Of a stretch of 64,000 nt of DNA, positions 45,501 to 58,028 are shown piece by piece. The number at the start of each line of letters is the position of its first letter. Position 1 is the stretch's first letter. Below the pieces are notes generated by a model that was not told the origin of the DNA, did not search any database, and saw nothing but the letters and a program-made list of their open reading frames with translations. The DNA is from Micractinium sp. NFX-FRZ (lineage: Eukaryota; Chlorophyta; Trebouxiophyceae; Chlorellales; Chlorellaceae), in contig JAPTJF010000128.1 of NCBI GenBank assembly GCA_029339195.1, positions 62,001 to 126,000 of the forward strand, in the 5' to 3' direction. The translations under genes were made by a program, and so were the position numbers.

Positions 45501-48500
45501 CTGCAGGCGGCACCCCGCTCTTCCCTGGCCCCCTCCCCTTTTGCTGGCGAGTCTTTCCTGGCAGCGGTGTCTCCCATGAAGCCCCCGCCAGCACCAGCAC
45601 CAGCAGCAGGAGCAGTGCTGCCAGCAGCAGAGGCAGCAGCGCTGCCAGCAGCGTGGCCAGCGGCAGGGGCAGGAGCGGCCGTGGCAGCGGCAGGAGCTTC
45701 TCCAGCGCGACAGCCTGCCAGCCCAGGCAAGTCATCGCCAGCACCAGCAGCCGCCCGCCCGCTGCTGTTCCCAGGCTCCTCTCCGCCCTCCCCGGCGCCT
45801 GCCGCAGCGGAGCCAGCCGCAGCCGGCACACCTCTTGCAGCACCCCGCTCTCCAGCAGCAGCTGCAATGGCAGCTGCTGTGGCAGTGCGGCTTCCAGGCG
45901 AGGAGCGGCTCTCTCAGATGGCGCCTTGGTCGCCTAAAGCAGGGCCAGCCATGCAGCACACCCCAGCAGCAGCCAGGCCGGCTGCAGGAGCATGGGAGGA
46001 GGCGGCAGCAGAGGCGGTGGCAGCGGTGGGCTCGCCCTGCCGTGACCGTGCTCCCTCGGTCTCGGTGCCAGCTTCGCCAGCTCCCAGCCTGGCGCAACCG
46101 CTGCTGCCGCCGCCCACGGCACCCCAGCTGGGGCGGTCCCTGGCGGCAGCTGCAGCGGTGCGCACCCTGACCATGCGGCGGGAGCGTGAGCCCGCACCCC
46201 ACCTGCTGCTGCAGGTAAGCAGCTGGGCCTCAGGCTGGGCGGGTGGGGCAGGGGGTGAGCCCAGTTTTGTTGGCCCGCCATGCGCGTATCAGGCTTGAGC
46301 ATGCGTGTGCCGGCATGCATCCCCAACCGCGAGTAAACTGCTACAGCATGCCACCCGCGCACCCACCCAAAAGTTGATGCTCTGCTCCCGAATGGTGCTT
46401 CCCCTGTGCCTGCAGGAGGCGCAGCGCCACCTTTTGGCTGCATTTCAGATGCTGCCCTCCGCCTCCGCCCTCTCAGGCAAGCTTGGGAGGTCGCCAGCTG
46501 CTGCCCCTGTTCAACCTCCGTGTGCCTGCCTGCTTGTTTGGGGCTGACAGCTGCTTTCGCTGCACAGCTTGCAGCGCGGAGCCTCCGCTGCGCTGCAACG
46601 CATTCGCATCCGCCGTTGCCAGCCAGCTGGCCGCTGCCCTCCAAGCTGCTGTTGTTATGCTGAGCACTGAGTGGCTCCCTCCTCTTCTCACTGCTTCCCC
46701 TGCTCGTAACCCCGGCTCATTGGCTCATGCAGCCGCCACTAGTGTCCTGGAGGAGCAGTCCACTGCCCAGTGCCTGGCCAGCAGCGGCGAGTCGCCTGTG
46801 ACCAGCGCTGAGCTGGCGCCAGCTCATGACAGCGCAGATGTGGTGTCAGCGTGCAGCGCTGAGCTGGCGCCATCTCAGGGTGTGTCAGAGGCGATGGCGG
46901 CATACGCAGCAGCCGAGGATGCAGCAGGCATCGCGGCTGAATCAGCCGCAGCTGCTGAGCTGGCAGCACCTGATGACGGGACAGCACCAGATGACGAGGC
47001 AGCAGCCTGGGCAGCCGCTGCAGCCGAGGAAGCTTACCCTATGGAAGCAGCGCAGGCAGATACAGATACAGCTGAGGATGCAGATGCAGCCGTGGCAGAG
47101 ACAGCTGAGCAGCAGGCAGGGGCAGCCGAGGCGGGGGCCGCTGAGCAGGCAGCAACCTCTGCTGATGAAGAGGCAACGGCTGCCGAGGCAGTGGCAGAAG
47201 ATGATGCTGCAGCGGCTACAGAACAGTTGGCCGCAGCTGCTGCCGCTGAGGCCGACGCGGTTGACGAGCCAGCAGCCGCTGCAGCAGAGGATGTGCCAGC
47301 CTCCCCAGCAGGCAGCGTGCTACCCAGCGAGCAGCAGGAGGTGTTGGAGGAGGAGGCGCCGCCTGCGCAGGCAGCCGGGGCCTCCGAGGAGAAGGGTGCA
47401 GATGCAGATGCAGACGATGCAGAGGTGGAGGCAGTGAACAGCCCCGCAGCGTCACTGGCCAGCGACAAAGCATCAGCATCTGTGGAGCATGAGCAGGAGG
47501 GGCAGCACGTGTTGCAGCTGGAGGCGGCAGAGGGACAGCAGCAGCAGCAGCAGCAGGAGGAGCAGTTGTCGCTGGAGGCGGAGGACAGCTCTGCAGCGTC
47601 TGCCGCCCAGCCGGCTGCGTGCCCCACACAGCTGCCGCGGGCTGCCGCAGCAACCGGCGGGCTGCGTGCCTCGGTGGCAAGCAGCGCAGGCAGCAGCTCA
47701 GGCAGCGAGGAGGGCGAGCCTGAGCAGCAGGGGGCAGAATCTGCGGCGCCTGCCTGGGCAGACTCTCTTGTGTCGCCGGCGCTGGCACAGGCCAGCGGCG
47801 GTGACCTGCGAGCCAGCACTGCCAGCACTGCCAGCACAGTCAGCACGGCAGGCAGCAACGAGGCGGCAGCAGCCGTGCACCTGCAGCACGATGCTGCGGC
47901 CGAGGAGGGCCAGGTGGAGCAGGAGGCAAGCAGCACTTACAGCAGCGCTGCCGAAGAGGCAGAGGCGCCGGCAGTGGAAGCGCGGCAGCATGCAGGGGAG
48001 GAGGGCGCTGGCAGCGTGGGCAGCGGTGTGCGCGACGCGCAGCAGCAGCAGCATGAGGAGGAGGAGGAGGAGGAGGTCAGCAGCACATGCAGCGGCGGCG
48101 CTGATGTGGCAGCTGGAATCGCGTCCCAGGAGGCTGCACAGCTGGCGCAGTGCCAGCAGGAGGAGGAGGAGGAGGAGGAAGGAGGTGTTGCCAGTGTGTG
48201 CAGCAGCGCTGGTGGGCAGGCAGTGGGAGCGCCTGCTGCGGCGGCGGCGGGGGTTGCAGAGGAGTCAGGGGCAGAGGAAAAGGCAGAAGAGGAGGAGGAT
48301 GTGTTGATCATGGAGCTGGAGACAGCGCTGCCCACGCACCGTGAGTTGCAGCCCGAGCCGCCAGGTGGCGGCCATGGGGCAGCCGCTGCAGCTGAGCAGG
48401 CCGCGGTGACGCTGTCGCCAACCGCCTGGCAGGCAGCAGCTGCCACGGCGGCAGTGACAGCAGGCGCGCCTGGCTGCCTGGAGGCTGTGGCAGTAAAAAC

Positions 48501-51500
48501 GTCGACTGGACAGGCGGCACCGGGTGGTTGCTCGCCCAACTCGGAGTCTCTGATGATGCATGGCAGCCTCAGCATGGGGCAGCATGCAGGTGAGCTGTGC
48601 TTATGCGATGCGGATGGTGTGTGTGTGTGTGTGTGTGCATGCGGCTGCTGCTGCTGCAGTCTTGCCTGCCACCTGATGCCCTCGCTGCATTCCCGGATCC
48701 TGCCTGCTGCCCCTGCTCCGTAGCACTGCTGCTGCTGCCAGCCTGCAGTCATCCCTGCAGTGATCCCTGCTGTGTCAGGCCCTGGCTGTGCACTCGGTAT
48801 GTTTGTTTACTCAACCTGCCCGCCCAACTCCTCCTGGTGCATTCCACCGCAGGCTCCGGCCTGTTCACGAGCCCTGCTGCTGATGAGCCGGGAGCCGTCA
48901 CCCCCGGAGCATCAACCCGGGGCACCAAGCAGCAGCCGAAGCAGGTGGCAGCAGACCGCGCTGCAGCACCGGGGGCGGTGACAGAGCATGCCTCTCTTGC
49001 AGGCACACCCGCAGCAGTGCCGCCGGCGGGCCCCTCGGCGGCAGGCTGGCACTGGCCAGCGGTGACACCGCTGCCGCTGCAGGCGGCCCTCAACCTGCAG
49101 AGGGAGGCGCCTGTGTCCGGCCAGCAGAGCAGCTGCAGTGGTGGGGCAGAGGAGGAGGCAGAGGAGGAGACGGATGAGGAGGAGGCAGAAGGTGAAGAGG
49201 AGCTGCAGCTGTCGCCGCTGCTGACGCAGCAGGTGTGGCGGCAGCAGAGCGACTCGCCGGCATGGCTGGCTCAAGAGGCGGCCGCTGCGGAGGAGGAGGC
49301 GGCGGCAGCAGCTGCGGCAGCGCACCGCCGCACTGCCAGCTTCAACCCTTACAGGCCGGGCCCGCTGGAGGATGCGCTGCAGCAGCAGCAGGTCACAGAG
49401 GAGCAGCAGCAGCTGCAGCAGCAGGCAGAGGAGGGCGTCCAGCACGGTGGCGAGGAGGCGCAGCAGCAGGAGCAGGCAGAGGGGCAGCGCACACATGCGG
49501 CTTCCGCCCCGCGAGAGGGGCTCTCCCGCAGCGGCAGCGGTCAATACGTGACTGCCCGCAGCAAGCCGTCGGGCGAGGATGCTGACGAGGAGGAAGAGGG
49601 GGAGGAGGGCGAGGAGGAGGTTGCATCCCCCACTTCACAGCCGCTGCGGTGAGCGTACTTGTAGGGGACCCATGCAGGGCAATGCTGCACAATGTTCTTG
49701 ACGAGCCTGCTTCTTGGGTGTCCAAGCAGGGTCCGCAGCGCCATGTGCTGGGCGGGCAGCGGCTGTGGTTCTAGGGCAGCCCGGCTTGCCTGCATGCTGG
49801 CTTCCTCCGCCAGCAGGGCATGGGCCCGCGCATGTGCTGTGCATGCTGCGCTGCGTATAGGGCATGCCTGACACACCTTCTCTCCTCTTGTGTCAGCATG
49901 CCCTGACAGGCGTTCCCTGCTCCTGCTTCCCTCCTCCCGCCCCTTGCAGGTACTCGCTGCGCTGGGGTCCCCAGCAGGACCAGCAGCCCAACCAGCAGCA
50001 GTGCCCGCTGGGAACGGCAGCAAAGGGCCTGGGCCGCCAGCAGCAGCAGCCAGCCAGCCCCCAGCAGCAGCACCAGCGGTGTGCATCCCCCATGCAGCAG
50101 GACTGGGTCGCAGCGACCCCGGGGGCGCTGCCGCCGGCAGGCTGGGCCACAGTTCACATGGCAGCAGAGCTGGATGCAGCTGCTGGTCGTTTCCCAGCCG
50201 TAACAGGCGGAGATGGTGCACAGCCGCTCAGGGGGCACAAAGAGGACAAGGGCGCCAGCTGGCAGCCGTTTGGCCTGTGGCAGCAGCAGAAGGAGCGCCT
50301 CATCGCTGGGCAGCAGCAGCAGCAGCGCACCAGCAGCGGCATCCCTGCAGCCTGGGAGCAGCCGGCCCAGGAGCAGCTGCCAGCGGAGCTGCTGCTGCGC
50401 CCACGGCAGCCGCAGCATGAGCACGCGGAGGAGCAGCAGCAGCTGGATGCGCAGGATGTGGGGGCATGCACCGAGAGCAGCAGGCAGGTGCCACGTTCGC
50501 AATCGCGACCAGCCGCCATGGCCAGAGCAGCTGCTGCTGTGGACGCGGCTGCTGCGCAGCCCGGCGCACAGCAGGCAACGCGCTGGGCGGCACCAACCTC
50601 TGCTGAGCAGCACCGCCCCCAGCAGCAGCAGCAGCAGCCAATGTCACCGGTGGCATGGGGCGCTGCCATCGCGGCCGGCACCCTGCCCTTGTCCCAGGCA
50701 GCTGCCAGCAAGGCCCCAGCTGTCCGTGCTGCCGCCGCCTCGCCTCCTCCTGGTGTTGCGCCGCCCTCTCCGGCACGGGCAGCCGCTGCAGCACTCACCC
50801 CCACCCGAGCGGCGGCTGCAGCTGCCGTGTTTGCGGCAGCAGCTGCGGTACCAGAGTCTCCCATGGTTGCAGCAGCAGTACAGCCAAGCCCGGCGCAGTA
50901 CAGCCCTGCCAGCCTGCGGTACCGCCAGCAGGCGCCGCCAGCCGTGCAGGTGCCGCCGGCACCCGCGGAGAAGCAGGTGGGGCAGTACAGCCCCGGCAGC
51001 CAGCGGTACAGGCAGCAGGCGGAGCAGACGTCGCTGGCTCTGTCGCATCTGAGACTGCAGCGTGCGCTGAGCGAGGAGGAGCAGCACCTGGGGCAGCAGG
51101 CAGCAGCTGGGGCTGCATCCAAGTCCCCGCCTGAGCAGCAGCAGGAGGAGCAAGCGGCCTGGCGCCAGGCAGAGCTGAGACAAGAGGCGGCGGCTGTGGA
51201 AGCTGAGGGGCAAGGAGAGGATGCCCAGCAGCATTTCTCCACCCCCACATCTCGCTACCAGCCGGCGCCGGCGCAGCACCAGACCAGGGCGCCTGCTGCA
51301 TCCCCCGGCCCGGCAGCCACTGTTGTTGGCAGCGCTGGCGGCAGCCGCTACGCACAGCCGGTTGCCCCAGCCCCGGCAGCCGCGGCTATTGGCAGCGCAG
51401 CCGACAGCCGCTACCCTCGGGCCTTCCAGCAGCCACAGGGGATGGGTGCCCCTGCTGAGCAGCTGGGGTCACCATGCCTCCAGCAAGCGCAGCCCCACAA

Positions 51501-53770
51501 CCACCAAAGCCGCAGCAGCCAGCAGGAGAGGGCGTCTGCTGCCTTGCTGAGCGCTCGCCTGGCGCAGGCCGGCCAGGTGGGAAGCTGCGAAGCACCTGTG
51601 CTGCCTTGTCCTGACTCTGACCCAGAGCTGAGCAGAGGCCTTGGCTGGCAGTCCTGTGCACCAGCTGTGTTGCTGCTGTCTGCTGCTGCCATTTTCACTG
51701 TGCACCTGGGCGCTTTGCAGCTCACTCATTACTCCCTCCCACAGGTCCCCCCCCCACTTGGCTGGCTACCGCATGCAGCTGTCCGCCATCCCTCTGCCTT
51801 GCATGCACAGCCTCGCTCACTTCCATCTGCACGGTGCCTCCCCCTCTCCCTCCCTCCCCACCTCTGTGCCCGCAGCTCTCCCCCATCTCCGCGCTGCGTG
51901 CGCTGCAAGGCAGTCTTGCCCTTATGACGGGGCCGCCCGCTGCTGCCGCTGGCTCCGTCTCATTTGACGCCGCCTGGGCCTCGCAGCAGCAGCAGGTGCA
52001 GGGCATTTTGGGGCGCGTGGAGTCCGGCTTCAGGTGAGCTTGATATAAGAGCGCAAAGCACAGAGGGTGTTTGCATGTGGGCTGGGGCGGTGCAAGGGGA
52101 TGCAGACAACGCAAGCGCGTGGGTTCAGAAGAGGTCAGACAGGCAGATGTCTTTCTTTCACACCGATTCACTCAGTTGGCGAGCTGGCAGCCAAAATACT
52201 GTGGGCACATCAGGGCCCCTCACCTGGCAGGCAGCCAGCGCCTGCGCTCCATTTCAGCACTGAAGAGCTTCCTGGTAGCGCCACATGCACTGCCCTGTTG
52301 GCTCTATTTCTGCTGTCTTGACTCAACCCGTGCTGCCCTCATCTCTGCCGCCCTTTCTGGCTGGCGTGCAGGGAGGCGCGACAGCAGGCGCAGGCGGAGG
52401 CCAACCAACGGCATGAGCTGGAGCAGCAGGTGTGTTGGTGGGGTGTGAGCACAGCGGGCACAGCGGGCACGGCAGGCTCCGTAGCAGGCAGCATTGCACC
52501 TGGAGCAGCATCTCGGGAGGTGGGGGTCACGACACACAGCAGGCCACCCCTCCTGTGGGCAGCCACTGCTGTCGGGCCCTTGGAACTGCCCACCACATCC
52601 AAAACCCGCAAAAGGGCTGCATTGCGAGTGCGTGTGCCTCTGCCTCCTCTGCTTCTGCGTTGGCCTCCTGTGCGCCTCCCCAACTCCCCTCCCTCCTGCC
52701 TTCCCTCCGCTTCCCCTTTCCACACGTTCTGCCTAATCCTCAACCCACCCCATCCCACCTCTGCCTGCCCGCAGGTCTTTGCGCTGCAGCAGCGCGTGCA
52801 GGAGCTGCAGGTGGCGGCCGAGCAGGCGGATGGCCTCAAGCTCGACTTGATGGAAGCGAGGAGGGAGGTGCAGCGCCTGCAGCGCCAGCAGCAACGCTGG
52901 CGGCACGAGCGGGAGGAGGGGGAGGTGGCGGAGCAGCAGCAGCGGCAAAGGCAGCAGGAGGCGGAGCAGGCGGAGCAGGCGCAGCGGCGGTGGCTGGAAG
53001 AGGCGCAGCGAGCGCGGGAGGCGCAGCGGGCACGGGAGGAGGAGGGGGAGGCGGAGCGGCGGCGGGCGGCTGCGGAGCTGGCGGCTCGGCAGCAGCAGGT
53101 GGAGGAGGAGCAGCGGCAGGTGGCCCTTCTGAGGCACCAGCACCGCCAGCTGCTGCACCAGCGGCAGCAGCAGCTGGCCGCAGAGCAGGAGGAGGCGCAG
53201 CGGCGGGAGACGGCAAAGCGCCAGCAGCAGCAGCAGGTAGAGCTGCAGCAGGCAGCGGCGGCCGCCGCGGCCCGGCGCAGGCAGCAGCAGGCGGCAGCCC
53301 CCGCCTATCCATATGATCCTGCCTACCGCCCCACTATTCAGCAGAAGCTCGAAGAGCAGGAGGAGTTTTACTATGGGCCTCGGTACCCACAGCAGCAGGC
53401 GCTGCAGACTCGCGGCTTGGCACAGCCCGCTGCCGAGGCTACACCCCGGTCTGCAGCGGCAGGTGTGTCACCAGCGCTGCAGCGGCACCCCAGCCTGCCG
53501 CGGCACTATGTCACCATCGCCCACCCCGCGCCCTCCAGCGCTGCCTATGCGGCGCAGGCCCCAGGGAGGCACACGCAGCAGCAGCAGCAGCAGCAGCGGC
53601 AGCGCAGGATGGCGACAGTCCTGGACCCTGGGGCTTTCACACCTCTTGGTGCCGGCGCTGTCAGCTTGCAGCAGCAGCAGCCGGCGCAGCCAGCGCAGCA
53701 GCGGCAGCACCAACGCGTGCATGGCGCTGGGGCCGATCCTTATTACACTCGTTACCACACGCTTGCATGA
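42533..53770 (+). CDS. giant intrinsically disordered protein with FG-like motifs and C-terminal coiled coil, 11 exons
   Basis: I do not recognise a family. Exons 42533-42829, 42949-43044, 43281-44449, 44840-46214, 46415-46475, 46733-48589, 48853-49648, 49950-51576, 51876-52033, 52372-52429 and 52775-53770 close in phase and give 2,829 residues as one gene. The start MGKKKKAWKRA is basic. Residues about 300-450 carry spaced FSFG, LFSFGAA, FAFAVG and LFSFAA motifs between Pro/Gln/Ala spacers, recalling FG nucleoporins. Acidic Glu runs and Ala/Glu-rich text fill the middle; exon 6 alone encodes 619 such residues. A YSPxSxRYRQQA unit repeats near residues 2220-2260. The last 330 residues begin with a strong Gln/Glu/Arg coiled coil and end YYTRYHTLA. 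The intron after exon 5 uses a GC donor. A nuclear pore or condensate scaffold role is only a guess. Confidence 0.78.
48617..48637 (+). repeat. GT dinucleotide run in a giant gene intron
   Basis: About ten GT units lie 28 bases past the exon 6 donor of the giant gene. It is a plain microsatellite, and its alternating GT steps offer further donor-like sites. Confidence 0.85.
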
Positions 53771-54279
53771 AGTGGTCGAATGCAGATGAGTTGCGTGCTC
53801 TTGTGCTGAGCTTTTACCACCAACATAATGAGCCGATATGTACCAATACATTTCTGTGATCATGATGTTTGCTGTTAAATACAGACAACTATGGCGCTTG
53901 CTCCTCTGAAATGTTGATCCTGTCTGGTGGCCTTGCTCGGGTGGAGGGGGTGCGGCAAGGCCGGGCAGGGGGGGCCGCCAACAAGGAGGGGAGCGCTGGC
54001 TAGCTGTTTTTCCTTAGCGAGGCGCTAGGATAAACCAGACGGAAAGTAAGGCGAGTGCCACTCAGCAAGCAGGGACCTGATTGAATACCAAGCTCCCCTG
54101 ACGCCAAGCCTCCTCCCGCCTGCTGCGCCCGCTGGCGCTGCCGCAGCCCCTCCCACACACCCCTTTTTGGCCCGCGCCCTGCGTCGCGCATTGTGCTACC
54201 CTCTGTCTGTCGGTCTTTTGGTGCGATCGCCGAGCGTGGCTGCTGTTTCTTGCTGTCTCTGCAGCAGCAACACTTCACC
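53771..54279. other. spacer between giant gene and DUF2854-like gene
   Basis: About 509 bases hold one 3' flank and one promoter. The first 130 bases are AT-richer, as expected of a 3' UTR, but no TGTAA was seen. No exon was recognised. Confidence 0.5.
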
Positions 54280-57071
54280 ATGTCCGTGCTCTCCTGCTCA
54301 CTCGCGGCGCCAGCCAGCAGGCTGCTGTCACAGCAGAGGCAGCTTGCGGTGCAACCGTTCAAGGCGGCTGCGCCTCTGAGGTGGGTTCCGCAGCAGCACC
54401 GCAGCGGCAGCGCTCGCTTGTAGCAGCTTGCCCACGGCGCCAGCCCCCTGCGCCCGAAACATGGTGGCTCATACGTGTGCGATGAGCGCCTGCGCCCCTC
54501 TTGCTCCGCTGCAGGCTGCAGCGCGTGGCGGCGGCGCGGCGGCAGGCGGTGCAGACGCGCGCCGAGGGCAGCAGCAGCAATGGCAGCAGGGCATACGTTG
54601 AGGAGCAGGCCTTCCGCATTGAGCGGGTGGGTGACAACTGGGACCAGGGCATGTTGTGGGGGCGGGCGCCGGTGGGTGCAGAGGGGCCGCCGTGACGAGA
54701 GCTGCGCACTACGAGGGCGGCAAGGTGCCCAGAATGCCGCCCTGCCAGCACTCCCCGCTTTCCCCCGTTCTCTTAGCATGTTGCCCTCTTCTGTTGCTGA
54801 GCTTGCCAGCAGATGACATAAGCTGGACAGCAGATGACTTGAGCGTTCCCCGTTTGACACCCTTGCTGCCGCTTTCTGCTGACCATGCGCTTGCATGTGC
54901 TGCCTCTGCCCCCGTCCAGCCACTCCCATATCTCCTACCAGCCGCCCCGCACCTCGCCAGGTGTCGCGTCGGTCCCATTCCGGCCCCCATTGGCCTCCCT
55001 TTCATGGTATCCCTCTTTCATCATATCCTCTGCTTTCTCTTTCTTGCCCACAGGTCTCTTTTGGCTCCATCCTGGCCCCCATCGGCCTCTCTTTCATGGT
55101 CTACGGCTTTGGCGCCTTCTTCCAGCTGCTGCCCGGAGGCGACGTCTCCTCGCTGCTCCTCATCTACGGCTTCCCCATCACGGTGAGCTGGCGCGGAGCT
55201 GGGCGGTGCTGAGCTGGCAGGTGCTGCGCTGGCACTGAGCTGGAGGGTGCTGGGCTGGCAGTGTGTGCTGTGCTTACTTCATCACGCTGCTGCGCCCTGG
55301 GGCAGCGAGCATTTGACTGCTCATCCCTGGCACCCCCGCTCCCTCTGCTGGCTGGCTGCCCACATCCATGATCAACCTTCTTCCTCCTTTGCTCCGCCCC
55401 GCCCCCGCCTGCAGCTGCTGGGCTTTGCCCTGAGCTACGCACAGCTTGAGCCGGTGCCCTGCCTGTGAGTGTTGTTTTCCCTTGTGTCCGCCGTGTTGCT
55501 CGCGTGCCGCAGTTTGAGTGCCGGGGTTGGCAGGCTTTGTGTGCAGCTGCCTCGAGCTAGCCAGGTGGCTGGCAATGCGGTGCCTTTCTTTCACCCCCCC
55601 GCCTCCGATCCCCACAATCATACAAACCCTCCCTGCAGGAGCACACCCGAGGCCCTGAAGCTGCGTGAAAACCAGACCACCGACATCCAGAAGCAGGTGG
55701 GGCGCAGGTAGCTGTGCTTAGCAACAGCCGCCTTGTTCATATTCAACTACCGGTTTGGCAGGGGTGCGCGGCAGGCAGCACAGGTGGGGTGCAGGTGGCT
55801 TGTTTGGTGGTGACAGATATGTTCTTTCCTCTTTCATACCGACGCGATGCTGCGCCCGCTGGGCCTGCTGCGCCTGCTGTGCAGGTGCGTGAGGATGTGA
55901 CGCGGTACCGCTACGGTGACGAGCTCCACCTGGACGAGGCCCTCTCACGCATCTTCCGGTGCGTCGTAGTTCCCCCCAGATCCACAGCCTCATCAGTGCT
56001 CTTGTGCCCACATCTATAGATCGTGATGTGTTCGTCTTTGGGTCAGGAGGCAGCGCTGCACGCCGGCCAGCGGTGCAGCGGCACGAGTGTGGCCCCCACC
56101 CAACACAGACCGCGCGGCCCTCCCCTCCCCTCCCCCCTGCAGGTTTGGCCAGGGCGGCGGCATCCCGCGCCGGCTGTGCCCCGTGCTGACGGGGCTGCGG
56201 GAGGAGGCGACTGATGGGCAGTACACTCTGGTGCTCGAGTTCCGCACCAAGAAGGAGCAGATGACGGACGAGATGTGGGAGCAGCGGTGAGCCTGCATGT
56301 GTGGTGGGTGGTGTGTTGCAGGAGGTGGTGGTGTTGGGCGGGATGTGGGAGCAACGGTGAGCCTGCATGTGTGGTGGGTGGTGTGTTGCAGGAGGTGGTG
56401 GTGTTGGGCGGGATGTGGGAGCAGCGGTGAGGCAAGCTGTCTGTATGTGCGTGTGTGTGTATCTGCATGCCATGTGCAATACACGTTTTGTTTGATACGT
56501 ATCCAGTGCACATGTTGCCCGCCCTGATCCCCCACCCCCCAACCCCACCCCGGCTGCCTGATGCAGTGTGGACAAGATCCAGACCTTCTTTGGCCCCGGA
56601 ATCATCGCCAAGCTCACCTCCACTGAGCAGGTGAGGCGCTGCTGCTTGCTGCCGCACCAAAAACCTGCAGGCGCTGCTGCTGCAAGGGCCCCTGCTCCTG
56701 CTCCTGCCTCTGTTTCTGTTGCTGCGTCTGCTGCCGCGAGGCATTGTTGCTGCCGCCACCGCTCCTCCCCGCTGCCGCCCGGCCCTTCCCACCAGCTTTG
56801 TCCGACCCTGAGTGGCTGCCTGCCGCGTGCCCTGCCCCTCCTCATGCCAGCATGCAACGACTCGTTCACACCATTGGCTCTGACCTGCAGGCGTTGGGTG
56901 CATATCTGCCCTGCAGCGCACACATGACCCTGCCTGCCCCCCTGCCCGATGATGCAGGGCATGGACGTGGCTCTCATCTGCGACGGCAGCGGCGCTGGCC
57001 GTGGCGGCGGCGAGAAGAAGGATGTGCTGCCCCCCCTCATGCCCGGCCTGCCTGCACGCCAGCAGGAGTAG
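54280..57071 (+). CDS. plastid-targeted DUF2854-like membrane protein, 9 exons
   Basis: Exons 54280-54380, 54515-54626, 55054-55182, 55415-55464, 55639-55696, 55885-55958, 56143-56286, 56567-56630 and 56958-57071 give 281 residues, all in phase. The first 60 residues (MSVLSCSLAAPASRL, then Arg/Gln/Ala-rich) look like a chloroplast transit peptide. Two membrane spans follow: SFGSILAPIGLSFMVYGFG and LLLIYGFPITLLGFALSYAQ. The soluble part has DVTRYRYGDELHLDEAL, FGQGGGIPRRLCPVL and DKIQTFFGPGIIA. This arrangement resembles the DUF2854 proteins of cyanobacteria and plants, whose function is not known to me; the family name is from memory. A thylakoid or envelope location is inferred. The donor of exon 7 is the first of three repeated donor units. 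Confidence 0.8.
56271..56432 (+). repeat. 70-bp triplication of the exon 7 donor border
   Basis: GATGTGGGAGCAGCGGTGAG, the last codons of exon 7 plus the donor, begins at 56272 and recurs at 56342 (one base changed) and 56412. The 50 bases between, including GTGTTGCAGGAGG, which looks like an acceptor, are repeated as well. Three equal donors therefore lie 70 bases apart. The first one keeps the frame with exon 8. Confidence 0.92.
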
Positions 57072-58028
57072 GGAGTTTGCGCCGCCCCGAATCGCACATT
57101 TTGCCGCCGGGGCATGGCTTGATGCCACGTCAGGGTTTGCAGCCCCAGCACCAACCTCTCCCTGGGAGCGCGGCACACTCCCGACCTATTCACCGGTTAT
57201 CTGCAGCCCAGGTCCCGATCAGCAGCTCGAGCCTGCCCCAACTCCTCACCGCCTCTGAATCCAAGGCTTTTGTCTGTTTTTTCCAATCGAGTCCCCCCTA
57301 ACCGCACCATTTAATGCTTACAGTTCCTCTCGGCATCAACGCGCAATGAGGAATAAACACTCAAGGGGTGGGCAAGGACGCAGGCAGGCGGGGCAGGCAG
57401 GCAGGCAGCTAGGCCGGGGCTGTTTTGCAGCAGTGAAAGCTCAGATTCAGGTGATACGGGGCAGCAGGTGTCGTGCAGAGCGTGGGTGGCATGTAGGTCG
57501 GGCAAGGCAGCCTGCCTGCCCAATCTTTTCTCCAAGAAATGAAGCACATGAAGGCAGAGGGGGCGTGGAGGAGCGGGCAAAATCGGGCAAATGAAAGGGG
57601 ATCGGGCAATGGGAGAGCGAGATGAGGCTTGAAGCGGGGAGGCAGGCAGGGTGCGGCTGCACAGGATGCTGGGGCAGGGAAGAAAGGACACAGACAGACA
57701 AAGGGGTGTGATGTGAAGGCTGAGGGGTGGCGGGAGGTCTTGGGTAGAAAGGGGCCGTGGCCGCCAGTGGATGAGGTCTGGGCACAACAGCGGGCCTCAG
57801 CAGCGGGCACACAAGGGAGGCTCGGGTGGAGTAGCCAGGGGGGCAGGCCGAAAATGGGGCGACTGGTGGACAGAGCACCCTAAGGTGGGCAAAAATCCGA
57901 GGTTGGCCTAGAGTCAAGTGGGGCCTAAAGCCAAGGCCAGACTGGGCCCTAAGGTGGAGCTGTGAAGAGCAGCAGGGAGGCTCCCACTCCCAGCATGGCG
58001 GGGAGGATGCCACCCTCTACACTAGCCC
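57072..58028. other. convergent 3' flanks of DUF2854-like and ZIP genes
   Basis: This 957-base region joins two gene ends. Short ORFs are present on both strands without domains. It contains an extra copy of the ZIP terminal-exon end. No TGTAA on either strand was recognised close to the stops. Confidence 0.55.
57956..57985 (-). repeat. extra copy of the ZIP last-exon end
   Basis: GTGAAGAGCAGCAGGGAGGC occurs at about 57961-57980 and again at 58036-58055, where it codes for ASLLLF of the last ZIP exon. The downstream copy lies 75 bases beyond and would read GASLLLFTAP before a stop. Confidence 0.85.

Noticed and set aside
44354..45867. Long minus-strand open frames opposite the giant gene
   Set aside because: They are antisense shadows of GC-rich low-complexity exons. 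The plus-strand model closes in phase over all eleven exons.
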